A stretch of DNA of 60,898 bases from positions 1 through 60,898 of IMG/VR virus record IMGVR_UViG_3300047469_000079; one strand, given 5' to 3'. The DNA comes from a virus. The notes beneath the pieces are model-generated. The model made no database searches. It saw only the letters and a program-made list of their open reading frames with translations, and had not been told where the DNA came from. Below are positions 49,119 to 56,262 of the stretch, one piece after another. The number at the start of each line of letters is the position of its first letter. Position 1 is the stretch's first letter. Both the position numbers and the translations under genes were made by a program.

Positions 49119-49351
49119 ACGATATGGAATAAAGGATTGACGGGGAAGGCGTGCGAATGCGTAGTGATGTGCTCGGCAGGAACCCGAGGGCCGATCCGCG
49201 CTTGCTGGCCGTTGAACGCGCTGCATTCCTCCTGCGGGCCTGCTGAGGCCATGTCTCGCCACGAGCAACCTGCGCCCCAAGCGCACACGCGTTCCGCTGA
49301 GGTATACCTGTGCGAAACGCCCCTGACGCCGAAGATAACGTTCCGTTAGGG

Positions 49352-49379
49352 TTGACAGTGTTTTCGGAACATCTATAAT
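49352..49379 (+). promoter_or_regulatory. Consensus sigma-70 promoter with CGGAAC repeats for the serine recombinase
   Basis: TTGACA and TATAAT with a 16-base spacer, both perfect. Three CGGAAC repeats occur at 49365, 49381 and 49396, within and after the promoter, a likely operator for self-regulation by the recombinase or another protein. Confidence 0.85.
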
Positions 49380-49417
49380 TCGGAACACCAACTCAACGGA
49401 ACGGGGTGAAACGAAGC

Positions 49418-50014
49418 ATGAGACGCATCTACTACGGGCGTGTATCGACGCTCGACGGGCAGACCGCCGCGAGCCAATACGCCGACGCCGCAGAACGCGG
49501 CATAGAGAAAGACGATGTTTTCATTGACGAAGGGGTGAGCGGGTATCACATACCGCCGCTTGATCGGAAACAGTGGCAGCACGTAGAGCGTGATTTGCGC
49601 AAGGGAGGCGTGCTGGTTGTACGGTGGCTCGACCGAATCTCGCGCCGCTACGACGAACTGCACGACACGATGCAGCGCCTCATGAAGAAGGGAGTCCGCG
49701 TCGAATGCACCCTCAACGGAATGGTGTTCGATGGGCAGGAGACGGACCCACTACGAAAGGCGGTGCGCGAGGCTCTATTGGCCTTCATGGCAGCGCAGGG
49801 CGAAGCGGATTATCGGAACCGGCGCGATATGCAGGCCCGTGGCATAGCGATAGCGAAGGATGAGGGGAAGTACAAGGGCCGCAAGCCCGCCGTGGATTAC
49901 GCAGAAGTCAGGGCGTACCACGCGGAACACGGAGGCTCTGTGCGCTCCCTTGCCGAACATTTTGGCGTAGGCGTGGCGACGATCTTCCGTGCCCTGAATG
50001 CAGCGAACGACTAA
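49418..50014 (+). CDS. Serine recombinase (resolvase/invertase family)
   Basis: A 198-aa protein starting at ATG 49418 (GTG 49406 is possible). RRIYYGRVSTLDGQTAASQY holds the catalytic Ser; FIDEGVSGYHIPPLDRKQW, GVLVVRWLDRISRRYDELHD and a C-terminal helix-turn-helix (GSVRSLAEHFGVGVATIFRA) complete the small resolvase plan. It may resolve multimers or invert DNA; a target site cannot be named. Confidence 0.9.
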   Translation: MRRIYYGRVSTLDGQTAASQYADAAERGIEKDDVFIDEGVSGYHIPPLDRKQWQHVERDLRKGGVLVVRWLDRISRRYDELHDTMQRLMKKGVRVECTLNGMVFDGQETDPLRKAVREALLAFMAAQGEADYRNRRDMQARGIAIAKDEGKYKGRKPAVDYAEVRAYHAEHGGSVRSLAEHFGVGVATIFRALNAAND

Positions 50015-50031
50015 CCAGTAAAGGACCAATC

Positions 50032-50358
50032 ATGAACGCAACCAACACGAATCAACTTCCTGCCCATGTGGTCGCTGCGATCTCCAGCGCTGCCAGTGTC
50101 GCTTCGCGCGTCCTGAAACGCGACTACGGTGTCTCGGTAACCAAGGATCGCCTGGAGGCGCAAGGCGTCGCCATCGCCCACCAGGAGAGTGCATTGTCTG
50201 GGCGTCACCCCCATCCCGACCACGCCGCGTTCCTGAAGGACGCGATGGTCGAAGCGCTTACCGAGCATTACGTGGATGCCGCGAGGTCTGCGCCAACGTC
50301 AGTGCGACTGCTCACCATGGCTGAAGAGCGGACTTTGCTGGACCGCGTAAGGCACTGA
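50032..50358 (+). CDS. 108-aa protein co-transcribed with the recombinase
   Basis: ATG 50032 follows AAAGGACCAATC, 17 bases after the recombinase. MNATNTNQLPAHVVAAISSA and FLKDAMVEALTEHYVDAARS; helical. A terminator follows. Unknown function. Confidence 0.6.
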   Translation: MNATNTNQLPAHVVAAISSAASVASRVLKRDYGVSVTKDRLEAQGVAIAHQESALSGRHPHPDHAAFLKDAMVEALTEHYVDAARSAPTSVRLLTMAEERTLLDRVRH

Positions 50359-50396
50359 GACCGCGCAAGCTTCACCCGGTTTCGAAGTGACCCAAG

Positions 50397-50422
50397 GCTC
50401 GCCGCAAGGCGGGCTTTTTTTG
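50397..50422 (+). terminator. Intrinsic terminator of the recombinase operon
   Basis: GCTCGCC, GCAA loop, GGCGGGC and seven T residues. It ends the two-gene plus-strand operon. Confidence 0.85.
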
Positions 50423-50491
50423 CGCCTGACTACAGGTGAGAGATTCCCTTGACCGTCCCTAAACCGCTTGGGGAGGGCACGGGGGGAACCT

Positions 50492-50547
50492 GGCTCGCGC
50501 GGCGGCGACACCCTGTCACGAATTTTCGTGAGTAAAATGAGTCCGAC
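50492..50547 (+). repeat. Element shared with unit A, unit B copy
   Basis: GGCTCGCGCGGCGGCGA, then CTGTCACGAATTTTCGTGAG and TAAAATGAGTCCGA, matching 35544..35600. It lies 25 bases upstream of a small membrane-protein gene, as does the unit A copy some 140 bases before its gene. Confidence 0.65.
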
Positions 50548-50571
50548 TATCCAGCGACTCAGGAGTGGCCC

Positions 50572-50757
50572 ATGAACCTACAGCAACTTCACGCCGACAT
50601 CGACAAGATTCACGCCGAAACGATGAGAATCCACGAGCGCAATAGACATCCCTGGGGCCTCTTGCGAGACCTCGGGGCGTTCTTCGCCGGGGCCGTCACC
50701 TTCGCGGGCATGGTCGCGGGGCTCTACGCGCTGTACGGTCACTTCCACCCAAAATGA
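50572..50757 (+). CDS. 61-aa membrane protein
   Basis: ATG 50572 follows CAGGAGTGGCCC. Helical N-terminus (LHADIDKIHAETMRIHERNR) and a membrane segment near the end (FFAGAVTFAGMVAGLYALYG). Same gene order as 35738..36043 after the shared element, though the proteins themselves differ. Confidence 0.6.
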   Translation: MNLQQLHADIDKIHAETMRIHERNRHPWGLLRDLGAFFAGAVTFAGMVAGLYALYGHFHPK

Positions 50758-50826
50758 CTGCGTGGCATCGACCAGGTATAGCGTCGCACTTTCCCTAAAG
50801 GGTTCTGTGCGTTTTCTTCATGAGCC

Positions 50827-51525
50827 TTAATGGTCCCTTTGCTCGGTTTGAGACTCAAGTTGCGAGTCTATTTTGGTTATTACCTCGCCCGCCGAATTGT
50901 AGTATTCCGTGAAGATGTCTAGGCAACCCATCAACGGCGCGAGTCCAATCACCAGATGTGGCGGGTTCAACGTTTTGCCCAAGTGCAGCGTCCAGCTTCG
51001 TTTGTCAACTGTGGCGTAGGACCCCAATACGCCAGCAAAATTAGGATGCGTGTACTCACATAACCTCGCGTACATTGCTTCGATGCCGCTGAACTTTTTC
51101 TCGCAGTGTCTAATGATCGTCAGAATATTCTGTGACTCTTCTTCGGTGGAGCCGTCGCGGCTGCCTAGCAATCCCTTTTTTATGAACGCCTCATAGGCGT
51201 CTACGTCGCCGCTGTTCAAAAATGCCTCTGACTTTTGACGGAACTGGAACATTACCGCAGTGGTTTCCAGTACTGCACGAACGACTACAAACGCGGGAAC
51301 CATCGTTCGCGATGCAAGGAGTTGCAGAGCTACGTCCGCGAGGTCACTAAACCTGTGGATCAATACCTCCCGATAGCATCCTGCTCGAAACAACATTTCT
51401 GCGTTTGATCTGTAATCGCTGCGGCGAAGTGCGACCGTAAGTGCATTACGGACATTGTCTGCATATTTACCTGCAAGTTCGAATCGCTGTTCATCTGACA
51501 TTTTCTCAACATCAATCTCTTCCAT
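50827..51525 (-). CDS. 232-aa DUF5677/HEPN-like cargo protein
   Basis: ATG 51525. HRFSDLADVALQLLASRTMV, PAFVVVRAVLETTAVMFQFR and LCEYTHPNFAGVLGSYATVD resemble DUF5677-like helical proteins. Codons are visibly more A/T-rich than in the phage genes, a sign of recent transfer. Such cargo can act in defence or stress response; no catalytic motif proves it. Confidence 0.5.
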   Translation of the reverse strand: MEEIDVEKMSDEQRFELAGKYADNVRNALTVALRRSDYRSNAEMLFRAGCYREVLIHRFSDLADVALQLLASRTMVPAFVVVRAVLETTAVMFQFRQKSEAFLNSGDVDAYEAFIKKGLLGSRDGSTEEESQNILTIIRHCEKKFSGIEAMYARLCEYTHPNFAGVLGSYATVDKRSWTLHLGKTLNPPHLVIGLAPLMGCLDIFTEYYNSAGEVITKIDSQLESQTEQRDH

Positions 51526-51804
51526 TTACGATTCTCCCGGTTGGTCCCAAATGATAGTCGAAGGGAACATGCGACGCCCGGAGCGGCAGCGCTCGATAAG
51601 CGTTCAGCGTCAGTCAATTGCAACGCGCATATTCAGAGGGGTGCACGGCAAACGCGGGCAATTGAACGCGCCTCCCGACGCCTTACGGCACAACTGTTCT
51701 CCATCGTGTCATCGTTCAATACAACGCTTTACTAAAGTGCCATTCCCAATTTGCGGCTGGTCATGCAGTCTGCTGTGGGCTGATTGCCCAAGCGGACTCA
51801 GAGG

Positions 51805-52422
51805 CTATATGGATGCCTGTGAGCCAAGCCGCATCGCTGCGAAGCGTAGAGATGCCAGAGCTGCTTCCTGAGCGTGTACGGCAGACGTGTCGTTGATCTG
51901 CCAAAGCTTTCCCACTAATGAATCGCTTTCGAGAATCCTTGCGTCCTGTAGTCGTCGGATGTAGCGACGGACGTTATCAGGGCGCTTGTTCGCGTATTGG
52001 GCGTACCACTTAACCAGCGCTTGGATTCCCGGCGTGACCCCTCGCCGTCTATTGCGAAACTGCAACACGAATAGGGCGAAAGCGCGCACTTCGGGTCGCA
52101 AATTGGACAGAACATACTCTCGTTGACGACACCGCTCCGAAACTCGCAACAGGTGTTGATATCTAGAATCTCTACGGGCGTTAGCGTCGCTAAGAATTTC
52201 ACCGGTACCCCGGTCGAGCCATTCTACGACAATAGGCGCGAGATACTTTTCAACCGGCTTGCCCGATTGGATCATCGGTAACTTCAAGCGCCGCCAATGC
52301 TGCTCGACCACATATGGCACAAGAGGTGCGGTATTCACGCCATCATGTTCATATTCTACGAGTGGCTCCCGTTCACGGTCAGGAGCGTTGGAGTCTTCAG
52401 TCATGTTTAAATCGTTGTTCAT
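51805..52422 (-). CDS. 205-aa putative winged-helix protein of unit B
   Basis: ATG 52422 (MNNDLNMTEDSNAPDRERE). Acidic start, basic middle (LLRVSERCRQREYVLSNLRP), then KWYAQYANKRPDNVRRYIRR and LQDARILESDSLVGKLWQIN, which read like a winged-helix DNA-binding unit. It might be the replication or regulatory protein of unit B. The 279 bases downstream (51526..51804) hold nothing I recognise. Confidence 0.5.
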   Translation of the reverse strand: MNNDLNMTEDSNAPDREREPLVEYEHDGVNTAPLVPYVVEQHWRRLKLPMIQSGKPVEKYLAPIVVEWLDRGTGEILSDANARRDSRYQHLLRVSERCRQREYVLSNLRPEVRAFALFVLQFRNRRRGVTPGIQALVKWYAQYANKRPDNVRRYIRRLQDARILESDSLVGKLWQINDTSAVHAQEAALASLRFAAMRLGSQASI

Positions 52423-52598
52423 GGGTTGTTGTTCGATAGAGGCACGGTGCCCATTTACGTCTCATTGCGTCACCGTGAATGTCACTAGGACGTCGCGGCG
52501 CGGGCTTCAAAGTCGCACGGGGTCGCCGCGCCGTAACTAACCGGGAATGGTCGGGCAAGCAAAGCAATCCTTCGAGACACCGCTATAGATAAGTATTC

Positions 52599-52718
52599 TT
52601 AGAGGTCGCTGAATCCCTGGACCAGCAAGGCTTTCGCCTCTCCCGAAGTGAGTAAAATCCTCACTCTTCTTCCGACTGGCGGCGACGGGCACGCGATTAC
52701 TTCGGTCGTCGTCGTCAT
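52599..52718 (-). CDS. 39-aa protein after the unit B promoter
   Basis: ATG 52718 gives MTTTTEVIACPSPPVGRRVR and ends SGEAKALLVQGFSDL. It is the first ORF after the phage promoter at 52776 and its hairpin. Short, so support is modest. Confidence 0.4.
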   Translation of the reverse strand: MTTTTEVIACPSPPVGRRVRILLTSGEAKALLVQGFSDL

Positions 52719-52729
52719 GGTTTCTGTCG

Positions 52730-52757
52730 TAAACGAAAAGCAGCCCCCGAAGGGGCC
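52730..52757 (-). terminator. Hairpin with short U-run in the leader
   Basis: GGCCCC, TTC loop, GGGGGC, then TGCTTTT on the minus strand, 20 bases after the phage promoter start. It may be an attenuator between promoter and the 39-aa and 205-aa genes. Confidence 0.5.
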
Positions 52758-52775
52758 GTTGTTGTGTAGGGTTCT

Positions 52776-52795
52776 ACCCTGTGCGGAGTTAGTTG
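52776..52795 (-). promoter_or_regulatory. Phage RNA polymerase promoter in unit B
   Basis: The minus strand reads CAACTAACTCCGCACAGGGT then AGAACCCT. The TAA is the stop of the 326-aa gene, as in other members. It should place the 39-aa and 205-aa genes of unit B under helper-phage polymerase. Confidence 0.65.
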
Positions 52796-53769
52796 CGAGG
52801 TTCGCTTTCGGTCTTTCTTTTCGCGCTAGAGCGGAGGCGCAATGCGTCCTGTAGCTCCTGCTGCGCACGCTCTAGGGCTCGTGTAGCGGAACGCAGCGCC
52901 TGCAAGCACTGTGTCATTCCACGAGAAGCCTGTGTAATCGCATCCGCCGCGTGCTGTAGGCTGATGTCCTCTGCCGTTGGCGCGGGGGCATGTTTGGCGG
53001 CCTCCCGCTGACTCGCCCAGTTGCGAATAGACGCAGGACTGGTCATGTCGCCTGGAGTTTCCCCGAGGGCGTCGAAATTCTCAGCTAACCATATGGTTGA
53101 GGGCCGGTCAGGCACGTCGTGAAATCCTTTCGCCTTTACCCATGCGCCGTAAGCGCCGCATCGGCCATCAGCGTTCAATCTTTTGCCGACCGCTAGGGCC
53201 TGCCCGACATCGCGCCACCATTTGAGATGTTCGCTGTTTGATTTTTTACGCCGCTCTTGCGCCTTGTCTCCCTGCCTACGTGACAAGGCCCGTCGTGCTG
53301 GCATCGCCTCTTTTATGGAGGCCCATGCAGCTTGACCACGCGCAACGACCGCCACTAGGTCCCGCGTATCTGCGGACGTTTTCTGCGGACTTTTGAGTTG
53401 TTGTGCTGTGGCCTCGTCGGCGTAGCGTGCGGGTCGCGGACCCTTCCCTGATTCCAGTTCGCGGTTCCGATACCACTCTAGAATTTGAAGCGGCAGCGTG
53501 CCGTGGGGGGCATCAGCTTTTGCGTATTCTTCCACGCCGATCTGGGCAAATCCGGAGATGCCCCCGAGGTCGTTGTACGCACACCATTGTCTGAAGACGG
53601 TCCCGTTCGGCGTCACCTTGCGGCCTACCGCAAGCGCTTTACCTAATGCGTACCATTCCCCATGCATCATGGCTCTGGATGCTTTGATGGTTTTCCACGC
53701 TTCGCGTCCGCGTTGAAGCAACAACGCGTCGGAAGCGCTTACTCCAGCGTTCATTGGAGACTCGCTCAC
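52789..53769 (-). CDS. 326-aa protein with two copies of a WxxxGxALAVG domain
   Basis: GTG start at 53769. Repeat 1: REAWKTIKASRAMMHGEWYA then LGKALAVGRKV; repeat 2: AAWASIKEAMPARRAL, then KWWRDVGQALAVGKRL and YGAWVKAKGFHDVPDRPSTI. The C-terminal 80 residues are helical and basic. A third copy of the domain is in the next upstream ORF. A DNA-binding regulator is plausible from charge; the family is not recognised. Confidence 0.6.
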   Translation of the reverse strand: MSESPMNAGVSASDALLLQRGREAWKTIKASRAMMHGEWYALGKALAVGRKVTPNGTVFRQWCAYNDLGGISGFAQIGVEEYAKADAPHGTLPLQILEWYRNRELESGKGPRPARYADEATAQQLKSPQKTSADTRDLVAVVARGQAAWASIKEAMPARRALSRRQGDKAQERRKKSNSEHLKWWRDVGQALAVGKRLNADGRCGAYGAWVKAKGFHDVPDRPSTIWLAENFDALGETPGDMTSPASIRNWASQREAAKHAPAPTAEDISLQHAADAITQASRGMTQCLQALRSATRALERAQQELQDALRLRSSAKRKTESEPRN

Positions 53770-53804
53770 GGCATACCCCTCCGTTTGACGGGATCGCGAG
53801 TATC

Positions 53805-54257
53805 CTAGGGCGGCATATAGAATGCATGCAAAGACCCCACGCGCCGCTCAAGATATCCGATAGCCGTATGACGCAATCGGCGGTCTGCGTGGATTTGTAG
53901 TGTCAAATCACGACAACGGTGTGGAGTGGAAAACGCAACACTTCCCGTCTCATCGCCCGCCCTAGCGCTGTTCGCCAAGGCGTTGATGGTTCGAGCGTTA
54001 GCCTGGATTACGCCCAGGTTCAGCGAAGGCGTCGCGTCGGGGAGCGTGAGTTCCGGGGACGGCGCGGGGGCTTGGTCGCGGACCCATTGGCGAATGTGCT
54101 TAGGGTGTGTGTAGCCATCCGGTACGTCCGTCTTACCCAATGGGTAAGAGGCGAACCACATAGCGTCCGAGCGGTCACCAGGGTTCATGTCGAACCCGTG
54201 CGCCTTGCACCACGCGGAGAAGCCCTTGTTGCTCGGGTTCTCCCTCTTACCCACCAA
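53805..54257 (-). CDS. 150-aa protein with a third WxxxGxALxVG domain, start unclear
   Basis: The frame is TTG 54257 onwards (LVGKRENPSNKGFSAWCKA, HGFDMNPGDRSDAMWFASYP). Homology to the 326-aa repeats continues upstream without a start codon (RAWGKIKATAAEQRQLWREV) up to the integrase stop at 54336, with which the frame is in phase. It may be translated by readthrough or re-initiation, or have lost its start. Confidence 0.5.
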   Translation of the reverse strand: MVGKRENPSNKGFSAWCKAHGFDMNPGDRSDAMWFASYPLGKTDVPDGYTHPKHIRQWVRDQAPAPSPELTLPDATPSLNLGVIQANARTINALANSARAGDETGSVAFSTPHRCRDLTLQIHADRRLRHTAIGYLERRVGSLHAFYMPP

Positions 54258-54335
54258 AAGCGCCTCGCCTACTTCACGCCACAGTTGACGCTGCTCGGCT
54301 GCGGTGGCCTTGATCTTGCCCCAGGCCCGTTGACA

Positions 54336-56030
54336 TCATTTGATATCGGGCCATTTCACCTTATCCAATGCCGCCTTCATGGTAGGTAGCGACGCAGCAG
54401 CAGTGTAGACCTTGCGCCCGCTCGAACCGGTCGCAGAGTGCCCTGTGATTGCATCCATAGTGGCCTCGCCTATGTGCTGCTCAGCGAGCGCCGTGCGAAT
54501 CCAATGCCGGAACCTGTGTGCCCCTTTCAGGTCTCCGGGCGGCAACCCGGTAGCTGCGCGAAATTGGCGAAACCACTGCCCCGCCGTATCTCCTGGGCCT
54601 TTCGCGCGGCCAGCCATTGACGGCATGGCGGGGCCGGTGCCACACATGACGCCCGAGAGCCAATTAGCGAACCAAGGATCGACAAGCAGGTGCGCTGCGA
54701 GCGGCACGACACGTTCCGATTCCTGCGTCTTCACTTTCCCCGCCTCGGCGGTAATGCGAATAGCCGTGACCCCATTGCGACTCAAAAAATCTTCACGGCG
54801 CAGTTGCGCAATTTCACCAATGCGTGCCCCTGTGTGCAGCATTAGCAGGATCATCGCCCTACCGTCGGAGGGCTCGACACCTTCCCAGCGTGGCGTGTCG
54901 TTCATGCTGGCAGAGAATAACGAACTCGCGAACATCAAATCTAGTTCGCCATCAGTCCACGGCTCGCGCTTTTGTGCCCCGATGGTTTTATCAAACGACA
55001 GGTCGAACGGATTACGCTCTATCAAATCCACCTTTTCCGCGACATTCATCAGCGCGTTGATGGCTGCGGCATGATTGCCCGCTGTCTTGTTTGCGAACTT
55101 GCGGGCCTCTGCGTCAAGGAGGAACTGCACAAAGGCGACTCCATGAGCTTTCTTCAAGTCTTTCAGCGCAACAACGCCCACTGCCAGTTCGAACAATGTC
55201 AGCGCTTTCTCCGTGCGCCCTACAGCGTTATCCTTCGGTGCATTGAGTCTGCGCCAAAACGGCACAACATCGCGAAGAGTAAGGCAAGACTCGGCAGGTT
55301 CCTCGGGCTTCCCGATTACTGGCGGAGTCGGGTCTGTTGGTGTCTCCACAGGTTCACCAGAGTCTCGCTTGGACGCGTTCTCCCAGGCACGGACCATAGC
55401 TCCGAGTATCTTCTGAAGCGCTGCCCGAGCTTCAGGCTGCGTCCAATCCACACGGATTGCCAACGCCGCACACGTGGTCCCTGCGATGGCTCGTGCCGCT
55501 TCGAGTCTCCCCACCATGTAGTCCGTGCGCAGCAACCGTGCGATTGCCGTGCGTATCTCGCTGGCGCTTTCGTATTGCTCAGGGTCCAAATAGTCGCCCA
55601 CGGCGTCCCATGCCTCTTCTACTACAGGATCACCAACGAGTCGGCCTCGCGGCGCGGTCGAGCGTATGACGTCGCGGAGATAGCGCGGATTACTGCGAAG
55701 GAGATCGTCCAACGCCAAGACATCACGCTCGATTTTTTGGACGATATAGGCAACTAGTTCGTTCGTTACCGGGGTGGGTGCCGTGGGCCTAGAGCCTGCA
55801 CGCAAAGTCTCGAATCTGCGCTGCTGCTCCGCAATGATCGCGTGCGCTCTGGATGCCGCTTCGTTGCGATCAGATGTCTTGAGACTAGCGCGGTAGGCAT
55901 CAGTGGCGAGCTTGTCGTTCGCCTGACGCTCCCAAAGATGCTGGATGTCTTTGGGTACTCCAACGCGCAAGTGATACACGGAGCCGCGAAGGCTGACTCC
56001 AGCAGGAAGGGTAACGGGCATGTCTGTCAT
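54336..56030 (-). CDS. int: Tyrosine integrase of unit B
   Basis: A 564-aa protein from ATG 56030 (MTDMPVTLPAGVSLRGSVYH). The N-terminus resembles DUF6538-type integrases. Catalytic residues: LLMLHTGARIGEIAQLRRED (Arg), HRFRHWIRTAL (HxxR), ITGHSATGSSGRKVYTAAAS (His, Tyr). It reads away from a tRNA-Pro 3'-end sequence about 120 bases upstream of its start, the expected attachment site. A longer ORF passes through that sequence but its added part is not protein-like. Confidence 0.92.
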   Translation of the reverse strand: MTDMPVTLPAGVSLRGSVYHLRVGVPKDIQHLWERQANDKLATDAYRASLKTSDRNEAASRAHAIIAEQQRRFETLRAGSRPTAPTPVTNELVAYIVQKIERDVLALDDLLRSNPRYLRDVIRSTAPRGRLVGDPVVEEAWDAVGDYLDPEQYESASEIRTAIARLLRTDYMVGRLEAARAIAGTTCAALAIRVDWTQPEARAALQKILGAMVRAWENASKRDSGEPVETPTDPTPPVIGKPEEPAESCLTLRDVVPFWRRLNAPKDNAVGRTEKALTLFELAVGVVALKDLKKAHGVAFVQFLLDAEARKFANKTAGNHAAAINALMNVAEKVDLIERNPFDLSFDKTIGAQKREPWTDGELDLMFASSLFSASMNDTPRWEGVEPSDGRAMILLMLHTGARIGEIAQLRREDFLSRNGVTAIRITAEAGKVKTQESERVVPLAAHLLVDPWFANWLSGVMCGTGPAMPSMAGRAKGPGDTAGQWFRQFRAATGLPPGDLKGAHRFRHWIRTALAEQHIGEATMDAITGHSATGSSGRKVYTAAASLPTMKAALDKVKWPDIK

Positions 56031-56152
56031 TTCCGTAGTTTCGCACAGCGGATTGACACACTCCAGAGACACAGCCGTAAACGAGAAAGCCCGGTGAGCC
56101 TTGTCAGCATTGGCTTTCCCAATACTGGCTTGACTTACCGGGCTATGTCTCT

Positions 56153-56180
56153 TGGTCGGGGCGAGAGGATTTGAACCTCT
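56153..56180 (-). other. Attachment-site core: 3' end of a tRNA-Pro gene
   Basis: The minus strand reads AGAGGTTCAAATCCTCT then CGCCCCGACCA: full T-arm, 3' acceptor strand, discriminator and CCA. It matches bacterial tRNA-Pro closely. The matching 5' half (CGGGGCG and the anticodon arm) is absent upstream, so this is a partial tRNA, as found at att sites of integrative elements. On the plus strand the inverted repeat AGCCCGGT/ACCGGGCT (56090..56142) adjoins it. Confidence 0.8.
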
Positions 56181-56262
56181 GTGAACCCACGGTGGAATAA
56201 GGCTTTCCCGGAAGTGTGTCGTGTCAATTCGCTGGCTTAATTGACACAGCACAACAAGTTTA

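Noticed and set aside
50827-52422. Toxin-antitoxin pair formed by the 232-aa and 205-aa genes
   Set aside because: The genes are 279 bases apart, both large, without known toxin or antitoxin motifs.
56153-56235. A complete tRNA gene
   Set aside because: Only the T-arm and 3' acceptor strand with CCA fit; the upstream sequence gives no matching 5' acceptor strand or anticodon arm, so it is an att core only.
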